A stretch of DNA of 64,000 bases from Brevibacillus parabrevis (GCF_003710905.1 NZ_RHHV01000001.1:34377-98376); one strand, 5' to 3'; counted from the first letter of the stretch, positions 42,947 to 52,171 are shown. Notes: a model not told the origin generated them from the letters alone. Translations and numbers: made by a program.

Positions 42947-42994
42947 AAGTACCGATGACGCAGACTACAAAGCGTCAGCTCAAACAAGCTTTTT
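42947..42994 (+). repeat. 48-bp direct repeat, copy 1
   Basis: This segment begins AAGTACCGATGACG, contains CTACAAAGC and ends CAAGCTTTTT. It matches 43259-43306 over its full 48-bp length with a few substitutions concentrated in the middle. It lies between the two palindromic elements. Confidence 0.75.
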
Positions 42995-43044
42995 GGCATT
43001 GGCATTTTCCTTTGAAACCCGCGCCGATCACAACCAGCCGCTGA

Positions 43045-43249
43045 CGAGGAAAGAGACGAAATGCGAGAAAGCTCTTTGGGATACCGACCGAGGTTCCGAG
43101 GAAAAAGCGAAACACGGTTTTAAGCGTCAACGTGCGTCCGCTTCTCTGAGTCCTCTGCTTTTGACGCGGTTTCGCTTTTTCCCCGGAGCCGTGCAGTCTA
43201 AGCCCACAGAGGTATCCCAAGAAGCTACAGCGATTCGTCTCTTTCCTCG
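43045..43249 (-). repeat. 205-bp imperfect palindromic element, copy B
   Basis: The outer arms CGAGGAAAGAGACGAA (43045-43060) and TTCGTCTCTTTCCTCG (43234-43249) pair perfectly over 16 bp. Inner blocks GGGATACC/GGTATCCC and a stretch around AGGAAAAAGCGAAAC with GTTTCGCTTTTTCC also pair. On the minus strand the centre reads like copy A. The arm sequence differs from copy A at several positions, but both arms changed together, so pairing is kept. Confidence 0.8.
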
Positions 43250-43258
43250 CTTCACCTG

Positions 43259-43306
43259 AAGTACCGATGACGTAATCTACAAAGCATTACCCCAAGCAAG
43301 CTTTTT
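43259..43306 (+). repeat. 48-bp direct repeat, copy 2
   Basis: Second copy of the segment at 42947-42994. It starts ten bases after the end of palindromic copy B. Confidence 0.75.
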
Positions 43307-43547
43307 CGATCAAGCAGCTCCCCAAGCAAGCCTTCAATCCACCACTCAGCATTTCCCCGCCACACCGAAGCCCTTCATCATCTCCCGTTCCTGAATTTGT
43401 CAAATAAATAGGCGAAAAACTCTAAATTGAATCTTGAACCAGGAACTGGTATCCGATAATATAATAATTAAATGTTTGTTTGAATGTTTGTTGGATATAT
43501 TCAGATGAGTTGGGGAAAATAGATGCTTGGGAAATAGGTGAGAGCAT

Positions 43548-45779
43548 ATGGCAAATGAACAAAAACATGACGGGTGCTGCAGCGGGCACCATTGCAGCTC
43601 AGAACATACCCATGGCAAAAAAACGCTCACAGTGCTGGAGTCTGCGGCTGCCGTTGCCTCTGACGGTACGGCCGCTCTGTCCGGAAAGGCGATTGTCTAC
43701 AGTGTGCACGGCATGGATTGCAGCTCGTGCGCCAAGTCGCTGGAAAGGCACATGCGGACACTTCCAGCGGTGAAGGATGTCAGTGTTAATTTTTCAACCG
43801 GAAAAATGCAGCTTGTCTCTGACGGTTTGCAGGATGACGCGGTGATCAGGGAAGTCGCCAAGGCGGGGTACAGCGCCCAGCGGCTGGAGCGCAGAACGTC
43901 TGGTGAGGCGGTCAAAAAAGATCAGGCGGGCACGCTGCTCACGACTCTTTCCGGAGTTTTTCTGGCGCTTGGCTTCGCAAGCTCCTTGACCAGCTTGGAC
44001 GCATCGGTCAGCACGATTCTTTACGCACTCGCCATTATTAGCGGCGGCTATCGTCCGGCGCGCAGTGCTTTTTACGCGATCAAAAGCAAGTCGCTGGACA
44101 TGAACGTACTGATGTCAGTTGCTGCGATTGGGGCTGCTCTGATCGGAGAGTGGCTGGAAGGGGCAACGGTTGTCTGGTTGTTCTCAATCGGCAATTTGCT
44201 GCAAACGAAGTCGATCGAAAAAACGCGCGACTCGATTCGCAATTTGATGGATCTCGCGCCGCCGGAAGCGTGGGTGAAAAAAGGCGAGACGCTGACCCGG
44301 ATGTCCGTAGAAGAGATTGGCGTAGGCGATGTGATCGTGGTCAAGCCAGGAGAGAAAATTCCGCTCGACGGCGATATATTGGCGGGTCATTCCAGCGTGA
44401 ACCAGGCTCCGATTACAGGGGAGTCCATTCCCGTCGACAAACAGGCTGGCGACGCCGTATTTGCAGGCAGCGTGAACGAAAGCGGCGCTTTGGAAATCAA
44501 AGTGACGAAGCTCGTCGCAGATACAGCGATTGCGCGGATCATCCATCTGGTAGAAGAGGCCCAGGAGAAAAAAGCTCCGACGCAGGCGTTTGTCGACAAG
44601 TTTGCCGCCATGTACACGCCGATTGTGCTGATTCTCGCCTTGCTCGTGATTGTGTTTCCTCCGCTGTTTGGCTTTGGCACATGGGGAGAATGGTTTTACA
44701 AGGCATTGGAGCTGCTTGTGGTTGCCTGCCCTTGCGCGTTGGTTATCTCGACGCCAGTTGCCATTGTTTCCGCGATCGGGAATGCCGCCAGAAATGGCGT
44801 GCTGATTAAAGGCGGGACTTTTTTGGAGAAGGCAGGAGCGATTGAAGCGATTGCTTTTGACAAAACAGGCACGCTGACAGAAGGCAAGCCGCGCGTGACT
44901 CAGGTGGTGGCAGTGGGAGAGGCGGAGGACGTCATCCTTGCCATTGCCCGGACGATGGAAGAGCGCTCCAACCACCCGATTGCCCAGGCGATTGTCGCTT
45001 ACGCCAAGCAAAAGCAGATAGCGGCACGAGCGGGCGACGATTATCAGGCGCTGGTAGGAAAAGGCGTGCAGGCGACGGTAGATGGTGTGGTTTATTACGC
45101 AGGGAAGCCGGCGCTTTTCGAAGAGCTGGGGATTGACATGAGTCCTTGGAAGGAACAAATCGCTTCCTTGCAAGTCGAAGGCAACACGTTGATTGTGGTT
45201 GGCACGAAGCACGAGCTGCTCGGCATGATTGCCGTAGCAGATGCGATTCGCGAGATTACGGTTGGCGCGATCAGTCAAATAAAAGCAGCCGGAATCAGCG
45301 AAATCATCATGCTGACAGGCGACAATGCCGGGACAGCGAAAAAGGTAGCGGCCCAGACGGGAGTCGATCGCTATTTTGCCGAGCTGCTTCCGCAGGACAA
45401 GGTCGAAGCAGTGAAAAAGCTGCAACAAGAGGGCAAAGTCGTCGCCATGGTCGGCGACGGAATCAACGACGCGCCTGCGCTGGCAACCGCCGACTTGGGT
45501 ATCGCCATGGGCGGGGCAGGCACGGATACCGCGATGGAAACGGCAGATATCGTGCTGATGGCCGACAATCTGGAGAAGCTGCCGCATACGGTGAGAATCA
45601 GTCGCAAAGCGCTTGTGATCATCAAGCAAAACATCTGGTTCTCCATCGTGGTGAAGCTGGTTGCACTCGTGCTGATTTTCCCGGGCTGGTTGACCTTGTG
45701 GCTGGCTGTACTGAGCGATACAGGCGCTGCTTTGATCGTGATTTTAAACAGCATGCGCTTGCTCAGAATGAAACCGTAA
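43548..45779 (+). CDS. cadA: Cd/Zn/Pb-exporting P1B-type ATPase
   Basis: This 743-residue ATPase has a Cys/His-rich N-terminus (HDGCCSGHHCSSEHTHGKK), a heavy-metal domain (GMDCSSC, Cys58 and Cys61), the CPC site in [35 protein letters not shown] and a final helix with DTGAALIVILNSMRLL. The aspartate-glycine pair in the last helix marks the P1B-2 group that exports divalent Zn, Cd and Pb, in contrast to copA at 36454. AGGTGAGAG precedes the ATG at 43548. CadC lies 4.5 kb upstream, separated by the sulfide operon and the repeat region; its operator is not obvious here, although AATGTTTGTT is repeated twice before the gene. Confidence 0.92.
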   Translation: MANEQKHDGCCSGHHCSSEHTHGKKTLTVLESAAAVASDGTAALSGKAIVYSVHGMDCSSCAKSLERHMRTLPAVKDVSVNFSTGKMQLVSDGLQDDAVIREVAKAGYSAQRLERRTSGEAVKKDQAGTLLTTLSGVFLALGFASSLTSLDASVSTILYALAIISGGYRPARSAFYAIKSKSLDMNVLMSVAAIGAALIGEWLEGATVVWLFSIGNLLQTKSIEKTRDSIRNLMDLAPPEAWVKKGETLTRMSVEEIGVGDVIVVKPGEKIPLDGDILAGHSSVNQAPITGESIPVDKQAGDAVFAGSVNESGALEIKVTKLVADTAIARIIHLVEEAQEKKAPTQAFVDKFAAMYTPIVLILALLVIVFPPLFGFGTWGEWFYKALELLVVACPCALVISTPVAIVSAIGNAARNGVLIKGGTFLEKAGAIEAIAFDKTGTLTEGKPRVTQVVAVGEAEDVILAIARTMEERSNHPIAQAIVAYAKQKQIAARAGDDYQALVGKGVQATVDGVVYYAGKPALFEELGIDMSPWKEQIASLQVEGNTLIVVGTKHELLGMIAVADAIREITVGAISQIKAAGISEIIMLTGDNAGTAKKVAAQTGVDRYFAELLPQDKVEAVKKLQQEGKVVAMVGDGINDAPALATADLGIAMGGAGTDTAMETADIVLMADNLEKLPHTVRISRKALVIIKQNIWFSIVVKLVALVLIFPGWLTLWLAVLSDTGAALIVILNSMRLLRMKP

Positions 45780-45798
45780 TGCGCTGAACGGCAAAAAG

Positions 45799-45836
45799 AA
45801 AAGGGAGAGAGCCATCGAGGCTCATCTCCCTTTTTC
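45799..45836. terminator. Bidirectional terminator between cadA and the ABC ATPase gene
   Basis: AAAGGGAGA and GAGCC pair with GGCTC and TCTCCCTTT; A-rich and T-rich flanks serve both directions. Confidence 0.8.
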
Positions 45837-45862
45837 GTTTGTTGGTGCAGGCTTGTCCTCGT

Positions 45863-47866
45863 TTAGACCAGGACGCCGCCGCCGTAACGCTCAAATTCTT
45901 TTTGCGTGCAAGCGACATAGTGGCCTGGCTCGATTTCCCGCAGCACTCTTTCTTCGGTCTGGTTCTGCAAGTATTCCTGATCGTCGAAAACAATCCGTTT
46001 GCGGTTGCGCTCGTAATCCGGGTCTGGCAGCGGGATGGCCGAAAGCAGAGACTTGGTATACGGGTGAATCGGGTTTTCGTACAAGCGGTTGCTCTCCGCC
46101 AGCTCAACGATTTTGCCGCGATACATCACGCCGATCCGGTCACTGATGTATTTCACCATCGACAGGTCATGGGCGATGAACAAATAGGTCAGGCCCTTTT
46201 CTTTTTGCAGACGTTTGAGCAGGTTGATAACCTGAGCCTGAATGGATACGTCCAGAGCAGAGATCGGCTCGTCCGCGATAATGAACTCGGGATCGACAGC
46301 CAAAGCGCGGGCAATTCCGATGCGTTGGCGTTGTCCACCGCTGAACTCATGCGGATAGCGGTTGGCGTGCTCGCGGTTCAGACCGACTGTTTCCAGCAGC
46401 TCGTGTACTTTCGCGATGCGCTGCTCTTTGGTAGCCAGTTTGTGAATATCCAGACCTTCTGCAATAATATCGGATACAGTCAGGCGAGGATTCAGAGACG
46501 AATACGGGTCCTGGAAAATCATCTGGATTTTGCGGTTCAGCCATTTCTTCTCTTCGCCTGTTTTTTTGCCGTGAACACTCTTGCCTTTGAACAGCACTTC
46601 GCCGTCTGTCGCATCGTACAGGCGGAGGATGGTGCGGCCAGTTGTGGACTTGCCACACCCGGATTCTCCTACCAGTCCGAAAATCTCGCCTTTGTAGATG
46701 TCAAAATTGATTCCGTCAACCGCTTTCAAAATATGGCCGCCGCCAAGATCGAAATGCTGTTTCAGGTCTTTGACCTCTACAAGCTTTTCGCGCTGGTCAT
46801 ACGATTTCGCTGCTTGCGGGCGTTGCGCTTCGACTTTCTTTTCGTCGCTGTCTGTTTTGCGTCTCACTGCGGATGCAGGAGGATCGATTTGCGGAGCCAT
46901 CTCATGCAACAACCAGGTTGCAGCATAGTGCGTCTCCGAGATTTTGAACATCGGTGGCTCAAATTCCAGATCGACTTGCAGCGCATACGGGTTGCGTGCT
47001 GCGAACGCATCGCCGACAGGAGGCTTGAACATGTCTGGCGGGGAGCCAGGAATGGACATCAGCTCTTCGTCGCTCGTATCGAGGTTAGGCATGGAGCCAA
47101 GCAGCCCCCATGTATACGGATGCTTCGGATCGTAGAAAATCTCATCGACATTTCCGATCTCGACAATTTTTCCAGCGTACATAACCGCTACACGGTCAGC
47201 CATATTCGCTACGACACCGAGGTCGTGGGTAATGAAGATGATGGAAGTACCCATTTTTTTCTGGATATCTTTCAGCAGCTCCAAAATTTGCGCCTGAATG
47301 GACACGTCCAGCGCGGTTGTTGGCTCGTCCGCAATGATCAGCTTCGGATTGCAGGCCAGCGCGATCGCAATGACGATCCGTTGACGCATACCTCCAGAGA
47401 ATTGGTGCGGATATTGATCGACACGCTCTTTGGCAAACGGAATGCCAACCAGCTCCAGCAGCTCGACAGCGCGTGTGCGAGCTTCAGCGCGGCTCAGCTT
47501 CTGGTGTTTGATGAAGCTCTCCATAATTTGGTTTCCGATCGTCATCGTCGGATTGAGCGACGTCATCGGATCTTGGAAAATCATCGAGATGTCGCGTCCG
47601 CGAACATCCTGCATTTCTTTTTCTGTCAAAGTAACCAAGTCTCTGCCTTCAAACAGGACTTGTCCTTTGGGAATACGGCCCGGAGGAGAAGGAATAAGGC
47701 GCATAAGTGCTTGAGACGTAACGGATTTACCGGAGCCGGACTCACCTACGATAGCCAGTGTTTCCCCTTTGTGCAGGTCGAAAGAAACCCCCCGCACTGC
47801 TTTTACCTCACCTGCATACGTGTCAAATGAAACGTGTAAGTCCTTTACTTCCAAAACTTTTTCCAT
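45863..47866 (-). CDS. Two-domain peptide/metallophore-type ABC ATPase (DppD-DppF fusion)
   Basis: This 667-residue protein contains two complete oligopeptide-family ATPase units. The first (about 1-330) has [35 protein letters not shown] and the DppD-type C-terminal extension; the second (about 365-650) has [23 protein letters not shown] and [13 protein letters not shown] charged linker rich in Lys and Glu joins them. This GsiA/YejF-like arrangement normally accompanies a binding protein and two permeases, but none is next to it. GGGAGGATTCT precedes the ATG at 47866. A sigma-A promoter with an overlapping Fur box lies upstream, so low iron probably induces it, suggesting uptake of a metal-linked or amino-acid-like substrate. 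Confidence 0.9.
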   Translation of the reverse strand: MEKVLEVKDLHVSFDTYAGEVKAVRGVSFDLHKGETLAIVGESGSGKSVTSQALMRLIPSPPGRIPKGQVLFEGRDLVTLTEKEMQDVRGRDISMIFQDPMTSLNPTMTIGNQIMESFIKHQKLSRAEARTRAVELLELVGIPFAKERVDQYPHQFSGGMRQRIVIAIALACNPKLIIADEPTTALDVSIQAQILELLKDIQKKMGTSIIFITHDLGVVANMADRVAVMYAGKIVEIGNVDEIFYDPKHPYTWGLLGSMPNLDTSDEELMSIPGSPPDMFKPPVGDAFAARNPYALQVDLEFEPPMFKISETHYAATWLLHEMAPQIDPPASAVRRKTDSDEKKVEAQRPQAAKSYDQREKLVEVKDLKQHFDLGGGHILKAVDGINFDIYKGEIFGLVGESGCGKSTTGRTILRLYDATDGEVLFKGKSVHGKKTGEEKKWLNRKIQMIFQDPYSSLNPRLTVSDIIAEGLDIHKLATKEQRIAKVHELLETVGLNREHANRYPHEFSGGQRQRIGIARALAVDPEFIIADEPISALDVSIQAQVINLLKRLQKEKGLTYLFIAHDLSMVKYISDRIGVMYRGKIVELAESNRLYENPIHPYTKSLLSAIPLPDPDYERNRKRIVFDDQEYLQNQTEERVLREIEPGHYVACTQKEFERYGGGVLV

Positions 47867-47953
47867 AGAATCCTCCCTTTCCAACGTGATGATGTGATCA
47901 AACAACCCGCCATTTATGTGTAACAATCTCTCTAGTATGAATTTTTACGAAAA

Positions 47954-47999
47954 TGAAAATCATTATCACCATTATACTATATTTGCTGAGTATTGTTAA
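47954..47999 (-). promoter_or_regulatory. Sigma-A promoter with Fur box before the two-domain ABC ATPase gene
   Basis: On the minus strand TTAACA (47994-47999), 17 bp, TATAAT (47971-47976) is a good promoter. TGAAAATCATTATCA (47954-47968, written on the plus strand) matches the Fur consensus TGATAATNATTATCA at all but one defined base and covers the expected transcription start. Confidence 0.85.
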
Positions 48000-48154
48000 A
48001 AAATTTTTTTCTATTCAGCACATACCTATCGGCAAAACCCCAAATGTTGCTAGGCAGGCTTCATTAGGGGCTTTTTTATCGTTGCCTTTCGTAAGCCAAG
48101 TCATACAATACATCAATTGAGTATGAATGCGGTCTGGAAAGGGGCGTATTTCGT

Positions 48155-49054
48155 GTGCAACTCGAGCCTTTGCGCAAGCTGCTGCAAGACCGATATCCGG
48201 AGCTGCGAAACGAAACATTTCGCGTGGACGATACAGGCTGGAGCAATTTTGTCGTCATCGTAGGAGAAAAGATGATTTTCCGCTTCCCCAAGACAGAGGA
48301 GGCGAAAGCGATCATCAGCCGGGAGATGCAAATTTTACCGCTGCTAGGGCCTATGGTGCCTGTGGCGATTCCCCAGTTTGTCTATTCCTCCACGCAGACA
48401 GACGACATCAAGTACGTCGGATACCCGATGATTTACGGGAAGCCGCTTTTTCGTGAAGAGATGAGCGGACTGTCTGACAAGGAACAAGAGCAAGTAGCCA
48501 AAGCGATTGGGGGATTTTTGAGCGGGCTGCATTCCTATCCGCTGGAAAAGTCGTTCGACAAGGCGATTGACCCGGCGTTGACCAAAGCTTTTTACGAAAA
48601 TCTTCTGAAGCGAATTGAACGGAAGGCTTTTTCTTATATGCCTCTTGAGCTGCAACAGTGGACCAGGCAGACCTTTCAGGCGTTTGTGGCGAATCCGGAC
48701 TACTTCGCGTTCAAGCCGGCGCTGTTGCACAACGATTTGAAGCCTGAGCACCTGCTCTACGACTTCGAGAAAAGGCGGCTGAACGGGATTATCGACTTCG
48801 GCGCAATGGGAGTAGGAGACCCCGCCTACGATTTTGTCGGGATTTACAGGGCGTACGGCGCAGCCTTTGCCCACAAAGTATTGAGCTATTACACCAGGGA
48901 GACTGACCCGGTGTTTTTTGACCGCATAACATCATTTTACGTCAAGACGATCAGCTTTTGGACACTATTTTACGGAATTGACTGCCAAAATCAAAAACTC
49001 ATTCAGTATGCACTTGGAAAATTGCAGGCATTTGCCCGAGCCAAGGGAACCTGA
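48155..49054 (+). CDS. Aminoglycoside-phosphotransferase-family kinase-like protein
   Basis: This 299-residue protein has the APH/choline-kinase fold: an N-lobe with FVVIVGEKMIFRFPK (the candidate ATP-binding lysine in FRFPK), the catalytic loop LLHNDLKPEHLLYD with Asp near residue 193, and the metal-binding IIDFGAMGVGDPAYDF. Members of this group phosphorylate antibiotics or small metabolites. GTG at 48155 follows AAAGGGG. It is followed after 39 bp by the tandem CgeB-like genes, but any link is unclear. It could be a resistance enzyme for aminoglycosides or macrolides, or a metabolic kinase. Confidence 0.83.
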   Translation: MQLEPLRKLLQDRYPELRNETFRVDDTGWSNFVVIVGEKMIFRFPKTEEAKAIISREMQILPLLGPMVPVAIPQFVYSSTQTDDIKYVGYPMIYGKPLFREEMSGLSDKEQEQVAKAIGGFLSGLHSYPLEKSFDKAIDPALTKAFYENLLKRIERKAFSYMPLELQQWTRQTFQAFVANPDYFAFKPALLHNDLKPEHLLYDFEKRRLNGIIDFGAMGVGDPAYDFVGIYRAYGAAFAHKVLSYYTRETDPVFFDRITSFYVKTISFWTLFYGIDCQNQKLIQYALGKLQAFARAKGT

Positions 49055-49093
49055 GGGAACGGAAACAGGAAGGAAGGACGGCGAGGTGAGAAA

Positions 49094-50320
49094 ATGCGAG
49101 TATTGTTCTTGGAAAGCCACCCCATGTGGATTCACGGGCTGCCAAACGGATTTCGCGATTCAGGACACGATGTGATGATTTCAGGGCCGTTGACGGAGCA
49201 AAACATTCCCGAGATGCTCGGGGAGTTTCAGCCAGATTTGGTGATCGCCATCGGCTGGGGGCCTGAGCAAACGGCTGTCAAACTGGACTGGATTAATCGG
49301 TATGTGCATGAGGCGGATGTTCCGCTCATTTACTGGGCGACAGAAGACCCTACGTTTACAGAGAGCTTTACGATGCCGCTGATTCAAAGGGTGCAACCTG
49401 ACTTTGTCTTTACGATTTGCTCCGAGCGGGTAGATTATTACGCACAACGAGGGATCAAGGCGGCACACATGGATTTTGGATTCCATTCCAGCATTCATTG
49501 TCCCGTTCCGGCAGAGGATGCGTATCGTACATCGATCGCCGTTGTTGCCAATGCGTATCCGCACGTCTTCAAGCAGCATGCTGACCATTTTCGGCTGGTG
49601 TCCCTGTTTACGCTCATTCGTCCGCTGCTTCATGCCAACATGCGCATCGACTTTTACGGCCGCGACTGGGACAAAATGAAACCATATCTGGGGCTGGACA
49701 TCCCGCAAGAGTGGATTCACGGTTATTTGTCTTACCCGGATGCCCACAAGGTGTACAGCTCGGCAGACATCGTCATTGGCCTGCAAAACTACGAGACGCA
49801 GCTGACACAGCGGACGTATGAGATTTTGGGATCGGGAGGCTTCCTTGTTACACAGGATACACTGGCAGTCCGCAGCATGTTCACGTCAGGAAAAGACCTG
49901 CTCGCGGCTTCCACATCTCACGAGACGCGGCAAATCATCGAGCACTATTTGCAGCATCCGGAGGAACGCAAACAAATTCAGGAGCAAGGAAGACGGGTTG
50001 TTCGCCATGCGTCCTATCAACACCGCGCAGATTACATGGTGCAGGTGCTGCAAGCGCAAGGAATTTTGTCCACCGATAGCGAGACTGCGACTGGACCAGG
50101 CGAGCTGATCTCCTACCCGGAGCGAATCCGGCAACGCTATGAAGTGCACGATGTCCGCCGGGGAGATACGCTCTGGAAAATTGCCCAAACCTACGGGGTG
50201 ACGATCGAACACATCATGAAGGAGAACGGGCTTACTTCCTATGATATTTACATCGACCAATACTTGAAAATCAGGGAGCGCAGCCGCGAAGCAAACGAAA
50301 GCGGCGGAGGGAGCACATGA
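49094..50320 (+). CDS. CgeB/YkvP-like glycosyltransferase-type protein with C-terminal LysM
   Basis: This 408-residue protein has an N-terminal CgeB/YkvP-like glycosyltransferase-fold part (residues 1-320; VLFLESHPMWIHGLPNGF, WGPEQTAVKLDWI, LIYWATEDPTFTE, YGRDWDKMKPYL, ILGSGGFLVTQDT) and a LysM domain (about 349-395; VRRGDTLWKIAQTYGVTIEH). In Bacillus, CgeB-type proteins glycosylate the spore outer layer; YkvP has the same CgeB-LysM layout. No signal peptide is present, which fits action from the mother cell onto spore peptidoglycan or crust. GAGGTGAG precedes the ATG at 49094. It overlaps the next gene by four bases (ATGA). Confidence 0.87.
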   Translation: MRVLFLESHPMWIHGLPNGFRDSGHDVMISGPLTEQNIPEMLGEFQPDLVIAIGWGPEQTAVKLDWINRYVHEADVPLIYWATEDPTFTESFTMPLIQRVQPDFVFTICSERVDYYAQRGIKAAHMDFGFHSSIHCPVPAEDAYRTSIAVVANAYPHVFKQHADHFRLVSLFTLIRPLLHANMRIDFYGRDWDKMKPYLGLDIPQEWIHGYLSYPDAHKVYSSADIVIGLQNYETQLTQRTYEILGSGGFLVTQDTLAVRSMFTSGKDLLAASTSHETRQIIEHYLQHPEERKQIQEQGRRVVRHASYQHRADYMVQVLQAQGILSTDSETATGPGELISYPERIRQRYEVHDVRRGDTLWKIAQTYGVTIEHIMKENGLTSYDIYIDQYLKIRERSREANESGGGST

Positions 50321-51945
50321 GAATTTTGTTTCTGGAAAAAAATCAGGCGCTCCTTCACGGATTGCCGCACGGTTTTTGCGATGCCGGACATCAAGTGATG
50401 ATTTCCGGGCTGTTGACGGAGTCCAATCTGCCTGCGCTGCTCCAGCGCTTCCAACCGGATTTCATCATGATGACAGGCTGGGGGCCAGAGCTGACTCCCA
50501 CGCAGCAAGCGTATGCGGGCGAGCAAGCCAAAAAGGCGCGAGTACCTCTGATTTACTGGGCAGAGCAAGATCCTGCTTTCTTGGATATGTGGTCACTGCC
50601 TGTAGCTTTGCGGATGCAGGCAGATTTTGTTTTTACCGTCTCGCCAGAAAGTGTTCCGAGCTACGAAGCGGCTGGAATCCGGGCGGCGCACATGGATGTT
50701 GGCTACGACCCCAAGTGGTATGGCCCAGGCGAAAGCCCAACCCCCGACGAATCGCGCACACCTGTGGCAGTTGTATTTTCTCCGTTTCCTTATATGTATC
50801 GGCATCAGTGGGGGCATGAGCTCGCTGACGCACTGCATACGCTCATCTGGCCTCTGCTTGCGAAGCGCATCCCGGCTCGCTTTTATGGAAAAGAGTGGGG
50901 GCAGATGCAGCCGTTTTTTGGCTGGAGCATTCCGCAGAACGGGACGATGTCTAAGCCAAGTCCTCTGGAAGCAAGACGGGTCTATCAGGAAGCGGACATC
51001 GTGATCGAATTGCAATCGTCCGAACAGCATATTTCGCAACGCATGCTGGAAGCCGCAGCGTGTGGCAGTTTGTTGCTCGCGCGCGAAGCTTCCGGTTTAA
51101 GGCGGATTTTTACTCCCGGCCATGATAGGCTGGCATCTTCGTCTCCGCTACAGACAGCAGAATTGCTTTCATATTATATGGAAAAAAGTGGCGAGCGAAG
51201 GGAACTTCAGGCACAGGCGATGCGGACGGTTCAAGCCCATACGTACGAACAGCGCGCCAAATCTATCATTCGCACGCTTGTAGAGGAAGGGATTGTCGCT
51301 AACGACAGGACAGCATCTATGCAGCGAGAAGAAAAGTTCTTGCGGCTGGGCCAGCCGATTTGCAGCAGCGACACGGTGCATGCGGTCAAGCCAGGAGAGA
51401 GTTTGTGGGGAATTGCCCAGACTTACGGGATAAGTATCGAGAGGCTGCGCGAGGCGAACCGACTCGTCTCTGATCTGATCCAGATCGGCCAGTTTTTGCG
51501 CATTCCGCAGCGAATCGCAGAAGATGACGAGCAGTGCAGGCGAGTGAAAAAGTGGCTGGACAAAGCAGCGCGCCTGTTTCAACTCGATCCGTGTCTGCTC
51601 TACGGAATCGCCTATGCAGAGTCCGATTTCGGCCAAAATGCGGGCATGAGTACAGCAGGAGCGTTCGGAATCATGCAGCTCAAGCAGAAGACAGCGCAGG
51701 GGCTGGGCGTGGATCGGAACGATCCGTGGCAAAACATCGTAGGCGGAGCCATGTACATCAAGGAGCTGTTGCATGAATTTGCAGGCGATCTGCCCATGGC
51801 TCTAGGGGCGTACAACTGGGGGAAAAACCACGTTCGGATGGCCGCTCAGCAAGCGGACAAACAGTGGCTGTTGCTGGCTCCCGAAGAAACGCAGCACTAC
51901 GTCGCCAAAATAGTAAAATATATGAGCGAAGCGGGCAGCGTATGA
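50317..51945 (+). CDS. CgeB-like protein with LysM and lytic transglycosylase domains
   Basis: This 542-residue protein has three parts: a CgeB/YkvP-like domain paralogous to the upstream gene (1-320; ILFLEKNQALLHGLPHGF, LIYWAEQDPAFLD, YGKEWGQMQPFF), a LysM domain (about 354-398; VKPGESLWGIAQTYGISI), and an SLT lytic transglycosylase domain (about 405-535) with catalytic Glu435 (YAESDFG), GAFGIMQLKQKT, ALGAYNWG and HYVAKIVKY. Joining a spore-surface glycosyltransferase-like unit to a peptidoglycan lyase is unusual. There is no signal peptide, so peptidoglycan access would be from the mother cell side or after lysis. The ATG overlaps the previous stop. A terminator follows. Confidence 0.86.
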   Translation: MRILFLEKNQALLHGLPHGFCDAGHQVMISGLLTESNLPALLQRFQPDFIMMTGWGPELTPTQQAYAGEQAKKARVPLIYWAEQDPAFLDMWSLPVALRMQADFVFTVSPESVPSYEAAGIRAAHMDVGYDPKWYGPGESPTPDESRTPVAVVFSPFPYMYRHQWGHELADALHTLIWPLLAKRIPARFYGKEWGQMQPFFGWSIPQNGTMSKPSPLEARRVYQEADIVIELQSSEQHISQRMLEAAACGSLLLAREASGLRRIFTPGHDRLASSSPLQTAELLSYYMEKSGERRELQAQAMRTVQAHTYEQRAKSIIRTLVEEGIVANDRTASMQREEKFLRLGQPICSSDTVHAVKPGESLWGIAQTYGISIERLREANRLVSDLIQIGQFLRIPQRIAEDDEQCRRVKKWLDKAARLFQLDPCLLYGIAYAESDFGQNAGMSTAGAFGIMQLKQKTAQGLGVDRNDPWQNIVGGAMYIKELLHEFAGDLPMALGAYNWGKNHVRMAAQQADKQWLLLAPEETQHYVAKIVKYMSEAGSV

Positions 51946-51976
51946 CAAGGCCCGCAGGTGCATGATACAGCGTCAG

Positions 51977-52008
51977 AAAGCCCGGCTTTGTGGAGGTGGG
52001 GCTTTTTT
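51977..52008 (+). terminator. Terminator of the tandem CgeB-like genes
   Basis: AAAGCCC (51977-51983) pairs with GGGCTTT (51999-52005), followed by further T. Confidence 0.7.
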
Positions 52009-52080
52009 GGCGCTGTTGGCGCTGCTAATAATTGAAGATAGGAAGAGATGGATGAGTTTGATATACTTTTAGCACAGAAA

Positions 52081-52095
52081 TGAGAATTGTTATCA
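52081..52095. promoter_or_regulatory. Fur box before the Btr-like regulator
   Basis: TGAGAATTGTTATCA differs from TGATAATNATTATCA at two defined positions. It lies 77 bp before the start codon of the AraC-type regulator. Confidence 0.8.
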
Positions 52096-52171
52096 AAAAA
52101 CCAATCGATCCATTTGTTTGTACATAGAGAGCCGTGAAGAAATATTCTGCAAGACTGAAGGTGTGACCAAG

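Larger units (their letters stand above)
42519..43547. other. One-kilobase repeat-bearing intergenic region
   Basis: No gene is supported between 42519 and 43547: open frames here are short, lack ribosome-binding sites and coincide with the palindromic repeats listed separately. The tail of the region (43434-43493) holds the cadA promoter, with AT-rich sequence and a tandem AATGTTTGTT repeat just before cadA. Confidence 0.6.

Noticed and set aside
43434..43465. TTGAAC and TATAAT as the cadA promoter
   Set aside because: The spacing is 20 bp, too long to be sure; a start using GATAAT has only 15 bp.
45839..47830. Open plus-strand frame of 663 codons antisense to the two-domain ABC ATPase
   Set aside because: The minus-strand protein has complete ATPase motifs and a good start; the antisense product is Phe/Arg-rich, matches no family and has no ribosome-binding site.
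48031..48076. Possible terminator between the ABC ATPase promoter and the phosphotransferase gene
   Set aside because: Only a four-base CCCC/GGGG stem precedes the T-run; no transcript is expected to end here.
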